A DNA stretch of 64,000 bases from Pyrus communis (Eukaryota; Streptophyta; Magnoliopsida; Rosales; Rosaceae). Both the position numbers and the translations under genes were made by a program. Of the stretch, positions 9,576 through 20,590 are shown one piece after another (positions within the stretch are counted from its first letter, which is position 1; each line of letters begins with the position of its first letter). The notes beneath the pieces are model-generated. The model had not been told where the DNA came from and ran no database searches. It was given only the letters and a program-made list of their open reading frames with translations. The DNA is taken from assembly GCF_963583255.1 (NCBI RefSeq), contig NC_084814.1, positions 19,383,164 through 19,447,163 of the forward strand, in the 5' to 3' direction.

Positions 9576-11746
9576 ATAATTTGGGAAATGGTACATGATA
9601 CATTTATACTATGATATATTTATACTACCATGTCATGAGATTTTTTATTTTTTATTTTCAATACAATTATATATTTATACTAACCGATGAAAAACTTATG
9701 TCAGTATACCATGAGAGCTAAAAGAGTCACTTAAAAAAAGAGAAGTTTAAGGGCATGCAAGAGGGAAAAATGAGAGAGTGCATGTGAGTGATTTACTAAA
9801 TTATCTTTAAACCTATTTTTCCATTAAACTTATTAAACTTATGAAGGGAATATGTGACAATTCGTCCCTAAAATTTCGTTTTTTATTTATTTTAATCGAG
9901 GAAATTGACGAAAATGCCTAGAGGCAAGGATTTTGATTTCTGTTGAACATTATCTAGAGGAATATATGACTTATTCTTTTGGCGTATTTAAGTAGTACTG
10001 GTTGGTATGAACACATAGGCGAAAGCCGTTTGTGAGTCCGGATTATAACGGTATAGTTACGAACGTTTGAAGTTGGTTATTTAAAATTAGTTAATTGATT
10101 AAGGAGGACCAATTAGATAAAAGGTAGAAAAAGGGCAGCAGCCCAATTAGAAATTAGAAAAAAAAAAAAAAAAAAAAAAAAAGGAGAAAGCTCTCGGCTT
10201 TCCCGTGCATGCCACCATCGCGACCACCCAATTTCCAAGGCCGATTCCGGCTAACTACCGTGGAATTTTTCAACACCACCACCGCCATCTTGAAGCTCTC
10301 ATTCCCTTCTACAAAATCCACCCAAGAACTACCTTGATTAAGCTCTGTATGTGGCGGTTTGAGACCATGAAAGTCGACGGTTCTCGCCGTGCTCCGGCCA
10401 TCATTTTCAATTTTCCGGCGAATCGGCAAAGCAATGGCCGATGCGACCACTTGGGCTTTGTAGCCCATCATCCCAGGATAAAATCTCAACCAACCTTGAC
10501 CCCGTTGGACCACTGTAGACAACGAATTGACACTGGGAAGTTTTAGGCACCCGCCGGCTTTGTGGGCAAAATTGATTATCTTCCGTCCACTTTTGGACTT
10601 CGCGGTAGGTATGAAAGTTGTTCCTCTCTTTGAGATCTTAATTTTTGTGAATTTTGGTAATTTTTAGAAATAGTTGAATTTTCCGACTAGTCCGGCGGCT
10701 GACCGCCATCCGCAGCGGCGTGTGCGGCAGTGGCCTGGCCAATGGGCCGACGATGTCCTTTTAAGTTCAATTAGATGTTCTGATGCCATAATTGATATCC
10801 ATATGATGTGGTTTGATTGTTGGAACTTAGTTTCATTATGACACATCACTTGACCTTTATAAGAATAAATGATTCGTCTGTTCAATCATCACCAAACTTT
10901 AATACATTATAGTACGTAATATTTGAGGACCATAGAAACTTACGGATCGGGAATCCGATGTACAGATCTTCCCGAATTGGATTTGTAAGTTCATAAAATA
11001 AAATATTGACCGTCACTTGGTTTTGGCCATTGGCGGAGATCTAACCGTTGGATCATAATGAAACATTAGGACGTGGTTCTAGGAACATAATTTGAATCTT
11101 TGGAAGTAACGGATTGGAAATCCAGATGCAGATCTTCTGGAGTGAATTACGTAGGAATGTGTTTGTGTAAATTATGTATTCTATCAGTAAGAACTTTGAG
11201 ACGTGATTTGATAATTGTTCTAAGCGACATTGGTTCGTGATGTCTCGATATCTGTGCTAGGGAGTCATAGCGCGGACCTCAAGTGAGTGGGTCTTTTCCT
11301 TTCTATTGTGTGTGTGTGTGTGTGTATATAGGATTGATAATTCCACAGACGTTTATAAATTCATTATTGCTTATGATTATTGTGAATGCTTTGAAGTACT
11401 AATGTGAACTGCGAATGACTTGATCCTTGTTTAGGGTATGTAGGCAGTCTAACGAGACGTTAGATGTAGCCATACAAGAAGTGAGATTAAATAATTGAGA
11501 CAATAGCCTTATTTAGGGAATTGAGTAATGTGAAGGACATTGGTGGAAAATGTGAGATTTAACCTTATGTTTTGGTGGTTAAATGTTGGTCATAAATCAA
11601 TGTGTGAAGAATCAAGAATTTGAAGTAAGGAAACGTAAGTAATGATAGTTAATTAAACTAGTGTCTAGTTGGGCTTGTCACCGATAATTATTCCCGAAAA
11701 TAATTAGTTCGCGAGTAGGGCGTTACGGCTTATGCATTTTTATGCC

Positions 11747-11748
<2 letters not shown>

Positions 11749-11791
<43 letters not shown>
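11749..11791. repeat. (TA)n microsatellite
   Basis: About 21 uninterrupted TA units inside the solo LTR. A likely polymorphic marker. Confidence 0.95.
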
Positions 11792-11795
<4 letters not shown>

Positions 11796-11979
11796 GAAAA
11801 TGCGATGTCATGGTTGAGTATTAGATTGCATCATGGTATATCCATATGTATATTACATACACTTAATTATTGTGAACCCTTTGAAGTGCAAAGGTGAACG
11901 CAGGACACCCAGGTAAGTTCAGGTGAGTTTATAGTATTAATTGAAATGTTGGAGTTATGGTATGACTACATGTATGTTT

Positions 11980-12625
11980 TAGGCAACTTTGACCTTGTCG
12001 TACAGGTTGCAATGATAGGCAACTCTGACACTGTCGTACAGGTTGCCCATAAGTCATATATGTTACAATAAATACAATTATAGCTCATAAACTTGCACCC
12101 CGATGTTAGTGCTCCCGCCCGTGGCCAAGGCACAGTTCTTCACGTGATGTTCACCTCCTGTACCTTACGCTTACCTTGGATCTTAGGGAGGTGCACAGTC
12201 CTGTCGTACAGACCACTATAGGTAGTTCCGACTCATAGGTGACCTGCGATTATTCGCATTGTCTTCACGTGATTGTAGCACTTAAGCGTACTTATTTACA
12301 CCCAGTCCTGTCATACAGACCACTATAGGTGGTTCCGACTCGTATGCAATGATATGTGATGAGCTATAGGTTCAGCCATACAGGCCACAAGAGGTGGATA
12401 CAGCTGACATATTACTTGGATATGTGATGAGATATGGATAAGTCTTACATGTCACTATAGGTGACTCCAACTTATGTGGTAGCATTGATTGATGAGATAT
12501 AGATAAGTCGTACAGGTCACTATAGGTGACTCCGACTTATGTGCTAGCATTGGTTAATGAGATATGGGTGCAGTCGTACAGGTCACCATAGGTGATTCCG
12601 GCTTACATGCTAATATGGGTTATTA
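11980..12625. repeat. Tandem degenerate TCGTACAGGTCACTATAGGTGA repeats
   Basis: About eight spaced copies of a motif near GTCGTACAGGTCACTATAGG, each followed by TGACTCCGACTTA, recur every 60-130 bases within the solo LTR. The last four (12340-12610) form an obvious head-to-tail set with a ~75-bp period around GATGAGATATGGATAAG. They may be regulatory repeats of the LTR's U3 region. Confidence 0.7.
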
Positions 12626-13321
12626 AGCACATGATTATTTATATTGCTAATGAGATGCTGAGTAATGGTATACTTCTGGATTTACTGTTAGTATACATTT
12701 GATTTCATACTTCTACGTAGTATGATTTTTTGGAAACTATACAGGTTTTACGGCGAGGGGTTACTACCATTGATAATTGAAATGATTTTGAAAATCTTTG
12801 TTTGCCCACTCACACTCTCTATTTTGCACCCCTCCAGGTTCCAGTAGCAAAGTTCCGTATCAACGAGGACTTGTGGCACTCCCAGTTCATGTGGCTTTTT
12901 ATGATGGTATAATTATTATCTTACCTCACTGTACTTTTCTTATGCTCTGTATCACGTGTGAAATGGGTCCATACCCGCTCACCGCGTACTTGTGTATATA
13001 GGCACTTTTAGTTTTAAATTTATTCATATTTTGCACATTATCACATTTTATGGCTTCGTCACCTTCTGGGTGTCAGCCAGCACTGCTCGATTCGGAGTTC
13101 TAATGGACATTCCGGTCGGGGTGTGTCAGAATAATAGTTAATTTTACTCCCTTTGGTTCTCTAATAATTGTATAAAATAAGTTGGCAAATGGGTTTTTTT
13201 TTAAGAAGTTCTTCAGTGTGACCACCTCAACGAGGGTTGGTTAAAAGTGGTTTTCGAATATGAAATGAGTTTTAGGCATTCTTTTCTCTCTCTATTGTCT
13301 AATTTTTTTTTACTTTTATAT

Positions 13322-13543
13322 TAAATTGAAAACTAAAATCATATTTGGTAACTTTTAATTTTTATTTTAAAAAATAAAAATTTGAAAACAAAAAGCTACT
13401 TCCTTGAGTTTTCAAATTTGCCCTTGAATTTTCACTTTTTAATTTTTAGTTTTCATTTTTTTTTTAAATTGAAAATTGAAAGTAGCTAAGATTTCAATTT
13501 TACGTTTTCAAAAAACTGTAAACGAAATAGTTATCAAACGACC
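13322..13543. mobile_element. Second copy of the 6.9-kb hAT-type MITE
   Basis: Internal blocks CTTGAGTTTTCAAA, CTTGAATTTTCACTTTTTA and the right end GTTATCAAACGACC match the MITE at 6949-7190 in the same order. The left end (ATATTTGGTAAC) has diverged and no clear TSD was found. Confidence 0.6.
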
Positions 13544-13910
13544 ATTTCTTTACGTATCCCTCGTTTATTTAATCAAATGCCATAAATAAACGAGACAATG
13601 ATAAAATCATCTTTCCCTTATAATAAATAAATAAATTTTACGTAACAAACCAAAAAAAAAATGACAATATTTAGAAGTACTTATGAATTGTAAAAGCACT
13701 TGTATTTACAAACAATTAAAATTTTATTGTATCTTTTCGTGCCTCTAATAAAAGAGTTTTCAGCAAAATTGATTTTTGAGCATACATGTTTTTTTTTTTT
13801 TCAAAAAACTTTTCGAGACCACTTGTGTTACCACAGTCAAGTAACACCATAATATATATGTTTCTCTATTAATTAATATTATATATTAGATTTATGGCAT
13901 ATTATTGTTT

Positions 13911-14968
13911 TTTATTTTTTTTCTGAGAAAGCTAGATAGATTAACCTGGAAGAAAGGAAAGCCAATAGGAGACGGCAAATACAACGCAAAAAATGAGGAC
14001 AGGGCATACAAAGACGCCGCCAAACATGGCACCAACGTCAACCCTCCCCCATGAGCCAGAAACAAACTACGGAAGACAAGGTAGCCCATCTTTATTCAAG
14101 ATTCTTACAAATGAAGATGGGGATCTTTCAACCCAAACATAGTCGCTCATCTCCATAGACTGAAATGACGCAACAACCACCCCAACAACTCCTCGCTCGC
14201 AATCGGCCTACCAATTAGCATCAACATTTATTTTTAACATGTGCGGGGGTGGAGGGGGTCTAAGATCAATGATGATCTGGGGGTCGAGAACTAGGGACCG
14301 AAAGGATATGTGACAGGGCTTTGGCCTTCAGGAACAACTCCACTTCACCAACAATGACCTAAATAGTTCGGAGCAGGGATGGAGGCTTTCGATTAAAAAT
14401 TAACTTACATCAATCTTTCCAGATATGCCAGCAAGTAAAAGCCACAACCGTAAGGAGAAACCTCGTGTCAACCGAGTTCCTCAAACACTCCTTAGAAACC
14501 ATGAGTATCCAGGCATCAAGAGTTGTCACAGCCATTGGATCCACCCTATAGTTTAATGGGCCTCCAAACCACACCCGAATCGTCCATGGACAAACAGGAG
14601 AACATGCTCCATAGTTTCCTCATGTTCGTTGCATAATAGACAAATTGGGGAAGGAGAACATCTTCTTTTAAAAAGATTTAGAATCCGGTTGCCAATGTCG
14701 TCAATGGCCTTCCATTGCCATCCCCGAGAATCCGGTTGCCAATGTCGTCAGGGACAATGTCGTCAATGGCCTTCCATTGCCATCCCCGAGAATCCGGTTG
14801 AATAATGGAGGAGGCCTTTTGGTTTGCATATACAGAAATACCCTGAAGAAGAGTGGGATGGCCCATAGGAATTTTTGGAAGCCATCTATCAACCCAAATG
14901 CGTACCCACTCATGATCCAATGGGCTGCTTGCAATAACAGCTCTCTTCCCTCCAGCAGACTCGACCAC
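13911..14968 (-). mobile_element. 5'-truncated LINE (reverse-transcriptase C-terminal region)
   Basis: A perfect 17-bp direct repeat, ATGGCATATTATTGTTT, flanks the element (13894-13910 and 14969-14985). On the minus strand it ends in an A-rich tail, seen as TTTATTTTTTTT at 13911. Minus-strand pieces resemble plant LINE ORF2: RIWVDRWLPKIPMG, then a zinc-knuckle-like ICLLCNEHEETMEHVLLF and VWFGGPLNY, then the start of an RNase H-like block (KINVDANW). The pieces lie in different frames, so it is inactive. The segment 14680-14800 also carries a tandem duplication of about 60 bp. Truncation at the 5' end is usual for target-primed LINE insertion. Confidence 0.88.
14686..14802. repeat. Internal tandem duplication inside the LINE
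   Basis: The stretch running from AATCCGGTTGCCAATGTCGT to CATTGCCATCCCCGAG appears twice, with a partial third copy of the GAATCCGGTTG end. It arose after or during the LINE insertion and shifts its frame. Confidence 0.8.
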
Positions 14969-14989
14969 ATGGCATATTATTGTTTGTCC

Positions 14990-15680
14990 ATATTAAAACA
15001 CCACTTGATTGTGCACCTATCACACCAAACAAAATTTCGTTGCATTAACTTCTCCTTTTTAAAAACTCTTTCAATAATTTGTGCTTCTTAGAAAATCTTT
15101 AGTTAGTGTCACGAATTAATGATACTCGTCACGCAAGCTCTTCAATTATACATTTTATATGCCATGAGTTTCCCATCAAATTATTATGAGAGGTAACTGA
15201 TCTACACTGATCCCATCAAATTATTAATGTGACCATGTTCATAAATGCGTATTGTTGGAAAATCAAAGTTTCCTAACAAGTTCGACACACTCATGCACAA
15301 ATTGACAATGAGATTGACTCGCCGAATCACAGGTCACTCTTTGGATCTGTGTACCTGGAACCAATTGACCAGAGAATCCAAACTATTTAAGAGAGCGACG
15401 CCGTTCAAAGACTTGGTTTTGTGTAAAACGGACCAATGAAATATGCTAATTAATGAGAGCCGCATGATTTAAATTAAGTGATTCAGTTTCTTTGGTCCCT
15501 TGGCTTCGAACACAAAAATCTGAAAAAGGATCTACGCTTCCCTCCCGAATCACAATCAATGTGGAGTAGAAAATGGTAGCTTTAAATTAAATTGTGCGGG
15601 GACTGGTGTCAACTGTTTTTTACTGTTGGAAAATGACAATGTTTCACATCGTTACTTTGCAATTTCCTTATTTCTATCTA
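14990..15680. other. Intergenic DNA upstream of the orphan Sec14-type exon
   Basis: No gene was recognised. A TATA-like TGCTATAAATTTATG lies at about 15682-15696, some 75-85 bases before the ATG at 15770. It would suit a promoter for that exon. Confidence 0.4.
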
Positions 15681-15769
15681 TTTGCTATAAATTTATGAAC
15701 AACTCAGCTATGTAACTCTCTCCATCCTGCAGATCGAACTCGAACTCGAAATTAGAGAAAGAGAGAGAG

Positions 15770-15973
15770 ATGAGTGCTGCTGTGGTTTTGATGAACTCTG
15801 CTGATAATGTAATGGAGTTGAAGGAGTTAGAAACCCTAAAAGTAGAAGAAGATGAACAAGTAAAAGCTGCAGCAGTAGTAGCAGCATCGCATGCAGACGA
15901 CACGGAGTTGGAGGAGCTGAGAAAAAGTCGTCTCATGAGAGCATCTGTCGAGGCCCAGGATCCTTCCACCAAG
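15770..15973 (+). CDS. Orphan first exon of a Sec14-like protein, or distal alternative first exon
   Basis: The ATG at 15770 opens 68 codons that end in QDPSTK directly before a GTCAGA donor. The end of the exon of the intact Sec14 gene at 20591-20695 is EGKDPSYK before GTGCTG, in the same phase (0). The middle, ELRKSRLMRASVEAQDPS, parallels [17 protein letters not shown]. The upstream part is longer, acidic and Ala-rich. None of the other five Sec14 exons follows before 20.5 kb. Either this is the remnant of a tandem duplicate, or it is an alternative first exon that could splice in frame to the acceptor at 21067 over about 5.1 kb. A TATA-like box 80 bases upstream supports a live promoter. 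Confidence 0.6.
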
Positions 15974-16518
15974 GTCAGAGAGAGAGACTCATCATAATCT
16001 TATTATATTTCTTCCTAATACTAACCCTAACCTTAATCATTTCGTTAATTAATTACTAAAGATTATTATATATGCTTGTTTATTCTTAGTTATCTTTATT
16101 TCTTTTATCTTTGAGGCCTACGGGATTTCATAAAATACTAACATGGTCATCTTTTACTGTCATTTTTTACAATATATATATAATATAATAGCGATACTAT
16201 TTACATACACGTGGAATGTAGGAAGGAAATTAGTTCTTTTGTTCTGAATCAACTAATCAAGATCACTAATTTCAAAATACAATTTCAAGAACCATTTCCC
16301 TATAGTTGGACATCAAGAAGACCACTAATTCTCAAATACAGATTAAATTTCTCTCCATGTTAAAAAGCAAGTAAGTAGAACAAAGCCACTAACAATCTAA
16401 AAATATCATATAATTGATAGCAGTATGTACTTTTGGTAGATAATTTGTAATCAGATTGCAAAATATTGGGATGTCTAGTTCCTGCAGGAGTGTGTTATCC
16501 TTAGCAAAGAGGATACTT

Positions 16519-16640
16519 TTTGGGAATTGTTAATAGCACTCCAAAAATCTCATTCTACACTCCTCATAAGTGTATTTTTCTTTCTAATTATAGAAAGTTT
16601 GGAATGCCAAATGAGATTTTTGGAGTGCTAATAACAATTT
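16519..16640. mobile_element. Short hairpin MITE
   Basis: TAGCACTCCAAAAATCTCAT near the left end returns inverted as ATGAGATTTTTGGAGTGCTA at the right, separated by about 70 bases that are also partly self-complementary. The flanking TTA/TAA triplets would fit a Harbinger- or Mariner-type insertion, but the family is uncertain. Confidence 0.65.
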
Positions 16641-16644
16641 GCTA

Positions 16645-18640
16645 CTTTTTTATATTTTGTAATTGCCCAGATGAAATCATAGCTAATGCCTCACACATTT
16701 GTCATTAAAAAAAAAAAAAAAAATCTTAAACACAAAGATTCATCATTATAGCCTAAATTAACATCGCATTATCATATCAGAACAGACGAAGGTACTCAAA
16801 CTCAAGTGTCCCGCATGCTGACATCCAACAAACAAATCAAAACAAAAGATGCATAAAAGGTATTTAACCAACCTACTCTTTTCAAATGGAATTTGGTGTC
16901 TGAAAAATGAGAAATTCAAAAACTTTGCAGCAGAAATTAAAAAAACAAAAAACAAAAACCAAACACTTACTATGTATTATCACTTTAATTCTAATTGACA
17001 CTTCAAGCTCCGTAGCTTTTGACGCATCATGATCATACTCATAAAGCCCTGACATGGAACCAAAATCATTACTTTGACAAATAAACATGATCAACAACAA
17101 AAACAACTAAATTTTTCAAAAGCATTATGCCAAAAATTACCAGTCGAGCTACTGCAGACCATGATATCGAGTTGGAAAACTGATTTGCACTACTCCAACG
17201 AAGACTCAAGAAGGCCCAAAGTGTCAAGGAATAAGGTGCAGTGATAGTATTATCCTTATTGAATACAATTATACAACACAAATGTATGTGCTGCACTTGA
17301 TAGGCATTGTAAATTTGTGAAGCATAGCTTTGCAAGATACGTTTTTAGAAGTCGAGCCTATGCATATGAACGTAAAACGTTAAATACATTTTTCCATCAG
17401 AGTCTTAAGCAAATTTTAGATACATATTGAGATCTCTAGAATTGACAGAGGCTTGGAGCTTGTGAAAGTCACATTTTCCATTGGTTGAATATCATCGACC
17501 ACAATTTTATTTAATCAACCAAGAAGGAAAAACAATCAATAACGGATATTATACCTATTATAGAGTGACCTGTGCTGATAGGGTGGTTGCCTCGGTCTGA
17601 AGTGTCTGCATCTTCCTCTCCACTCATCCGTATACCTCACCTTCCTCTCCTTCTACCTCGCAGCCAATTGCCTATTAGCAAATATCCTACAAAACCAAAA
17701 GGTTAAAAAACCATCAAATTTTCATTCAATTGAATAACATCCGCAAAATAACCCAAAATTCAACACATACAAATAGAAATAAAAATTAAGAAACCTTTCC
17801 AACAATTGAAAAGAGTAGGCTTTGTGTTCAGAAGTCAAGCCTACAAAGATAAGCATGTTCATTAACTTCATTAACATCCTCCATTTATGACAACCGTATC
17901 AAAACCTCACAAAACCATAACATCCCTGAACACCAATCCCGCCCACCGTTGAAACAATTTCACCAGACCCAAATCAAAAGAACCAAATTTTAGCCAACAA
18001 CTAAGCAAAATAACATCGCACAAACCCCAAAAGTTGCACCAATTCCACACAAAGGTGTTAACTTGTACGGCAATTACCACAATCTGAATCACTTACATGG
18101 CAGGTCTTCAGCAAGAATAGCATTGCTGCAACCAAAATTGATACCAATAAGCCATATGAATCTTATTGATTATGAGTACCAATTCTCTGGATTAAGCACT
18201 ACGGGGTAAGATCTGCACTTGTGGATAAAATCAAATTCGGTTGTATTTAATCACAGGTGCACCAGAAAATTATAAAACTAAAAAATTATAAAATCCCAAG
18301 ATTTAAGAAAAACTCAGATCAAGATTCTAAATGGGTCTATGAAGAATGATATTAATCAGAAATTAACAATAAAAATAAAAAAATTAAAAAAATTAAAATT
18401 TTCATACCTTTAAGTTTCAAGGTTTTTACTCTGGAATTCAAGCAAGCCCATCAGATGAGGAAGCAGGGATCGGAAGGATCACGAAGCAGCGATGGAAGAG
18501 ATCGATGCGGAGTGTAGGACGCACGATCGAAATCGCCAACCCGTTGCAGAGCAGCTGAGAATTCTGTTGTTTAACTGTGCAACAGAGAGAAAAAACGCCT
18601 GATGGAAAGCCAAACGGAGGGCATTTTCGTCTGCTCATTG
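16645..18640. other. Non-coding stretch, possibly intronic
   Basis: Short minus-strand frames occur at 16758-17335 and 17907-18092, but they have no domain, and no coherent splice structure joins them. If the 15.77-kb exon is used as an alternative first exon, this whole stretch is intron. Confidence 0.4.
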
Positions 18641-18684
18641 TCAGTAAACAGTGCAAGCTGGTTTGGGTTTTTAAAAAAAAAAAA

Positions 18685-18830
18685 AAAATTAATGAAAAAC
18701 GTTTGAAAATTTTAAATTTTAATGATAAGAACAAAATAAAGGGTAAAATGAATAGTACCATAATTATTTTTAATGTAAAAATATGATTTTTTGTTAAAGT
18801 GAATAGTATCATGAGTTTCTCGTTAAAACT
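18685..18830 (+). mobile_element. Dispersed non-autonomous repeat, copy A
   Basis: AATGAAAAACGTTTGAAAAT, then TTTTAATGATAAGAACAAAATAAA, GTGAATAGTATCATGAG and a closing TTCTCGTTAAAACTC. The same order of blocks occurs at about 32805-32967 (same strand) and inverted at 38168-38321. No coding capacity. Confidence 0.75.
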
Positions 18831-18832
18831 CA

Positions 18833-19135
18833 TTTTTTTATTTTTTTGAAAAGAAATCGATATTTATTAAAAACAAACTACATGATATCATGGCTAAGGA
18901 GATCCTGAATAAATACATGAGGCTCCTCAAGCCAAACAACTTCACTACCAATAGAAATAGCAAACTTAGCTAAACTGTGGGCAACCCCATTACACAATCT
19001 AGGAACCTGTTGAAACTGAATCGGAGATATCAACTCGGCACTAGAACGAACATCCTCCGCAAAAACAGAAATATTTGAAGAGGAATTATGAATCGCCGTA
19101 ATAGCCAACGCAAAGTCACTCTCCACGATGACATG
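18833..19135 (-). mobile_element. LINE 3' fragment with RNase H-like domain
   Basis: An 82-codon minus-strand frame (19126-18878) reads like the C-terminal RNase H-like (RVT_3) domain common in plant LINE ORF2. It starts ESDFALAITAI and has the characteristic VPRLCNGVAHSLAKFA motif. Beyond its stop lies an A-rich tail, seen on the plus strand as TTTTTTTATTTTTTTG at 18833. The 5' part is lost. It abuts copy A of the dispersed repeat. No clear TSD was found. Confidence 0.75.
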
Positions 19136-19439
19136 TCCATATTTTAACTTGGTGATAAATAATAGGGTTTTTAGATTCTAAGGCTTGAATAAGATTGTTT
19201 TTAGATTTTAACTTGAATGGTTTTCAAAATGTAATATAAGTCCATATTTTTAAAACTTACCACATTTAAGTAATTAGAGCACATTTATTATTTATGAAGT
19301 TACCATTTGAAATTCTTTACACATCCATAATTAATGTTGTTTTGTGTGCTCCAATCATATATATTAATAGATAAAAATTTATTCAAAATTCAAATTCTTA
19401 TTATTAAAATAAATTCAACAACAAAACAAAAACAATTTA

Positions 19440-19720
19440 TGCATAATTTCCGGTACCTTATTTTATTCATAGGTACGGAAGTATTGGTACATGGTACGAA
19501 TGTATAGGTACATAACTTTAGGTACCTTATTTTATTCATAGTTATGAAAGTATCGGTACATAAGTTTCGGTACGAATGTCTAAGTATATAACTTTAGGTA
19601 CCTTATTTTACTAATAAGTACAGAAGTATCGGTCTGTAAGTGTCAATACGAATGTATCGATAGATAACTTTCGGTACGAATGTATCAATACAAATGTGTC
19701 GGTACATAGCTATAGTATCT
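19440..19720. repeat. Degenerate tandem repeats rich in GGTAC
   Basis: About four units of 60-70 bp recur, each holding AGGTACCTTATTTTA, a GGTACGAATGTAT and TACATAACTTT. The last unit decays toward (TA)n at 19748-19764. A related but diverged set occurs on the opposite strand at 56280-56460. Confidence 0.7.
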
Positions 19721-20590
19721 AAACATATATATGTATGTAATATGGATATATATATATATATATATGAAGAAATTCACGCACGATGAAAAATATATGATAA
19801 CATATGACTTTTCTTATTATGAGAACTTAATAATAACTATCAATGATAAATAACATTTTTATTATTTATGAGAATTAATATATAATTTACAAACAAAAAA
19901 CTCAATAATTATTACAACCTATTTAATATTAAAAAATTACAATTAAATGCCAAGGATTAGAATTAGTTTTTAATCTTAGACAAGGTTTTATTCAAAAAAT
20001 AATCTTAGACAAGGATTACAATAGAATTCTCCGTAAATAATAAAACGTGTTAAAATGTAATAATTAACCATGCGCCGTTTGTCATGAATTCCTCCCCTAT
20101 TGCTGTTGGAGATTCTTTTTTTTTTTTTTTTTTGATAAAATTACAGGAACAATTTATGTGTATTCGTAATTATTTTTTTCAATGTTATAATTTAACTATT
20201 TTAATTACGAGTGTGATGCGAACTTGGGTGAAGACTTCGGTCAACTTATCTAACTCCAATTTGCTATATGCTCAGTTAAACCCAGTGAAGTATTGAAAGT
20301 TGTTATGTTATAAGCATTCATAACAAACCCTAATTTTGACCAAACCCTAGAGCGTTGGCACTCATGGAATTTGAGCCTCTCCACCAACCGGAGTTCGCTG
20401 TGTGAGATATTCATCATGCATTGCATCATTGACAGTTTTGAAGAAGCTAACTCCAGCGTAATCAACCGTTATAGATTCGGAATCATACTCTAAAAAAAAT
20501 GGGGCTACGAGATTGGAACTCGTGAGTATTTCTCAGTATAACTACTAGCTAGCTATTTATAAATTAGATCGACGGCAGATATTGTCTGAG

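Larger units (their letters stand above)
9853..13128. mobile_element. Solo LTR (about 3.3 kb) or LTR-derived element
   Basis: The element begins TGTGACAATTCGTCCC and ends GGTCGGGGTGTGTCA, the TG...CA ends of a long terminal repeat. The 5-bp direct repeat GAATA flanks it (9848-9852 and 13129-13133). No gag, protease or polymerase frame lies inside, so the simplest reading is one very long LTR left by recombination between the two LTRs of a retrotransposon, probably Ty3/gypsy. Inside are an A-run at 10159-10181, (TG)n at about 11310, (TA)n at 11749-11791 and a repeated block at 11980-12620. Frames such as 10205-10546 have no recognisable domain. Confidence 0.75.

Noticed and set aside
10154..10546. 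Overlapping ORFs on both strands
   Set aside because: Both lie inside the solo LTR, have no domain, and one runs into an A-run.
16758..17335. Minus-strand gene built from several short ORFs
   Set aside because: No domain, no consistent phase, and no paired splice sites joining them.
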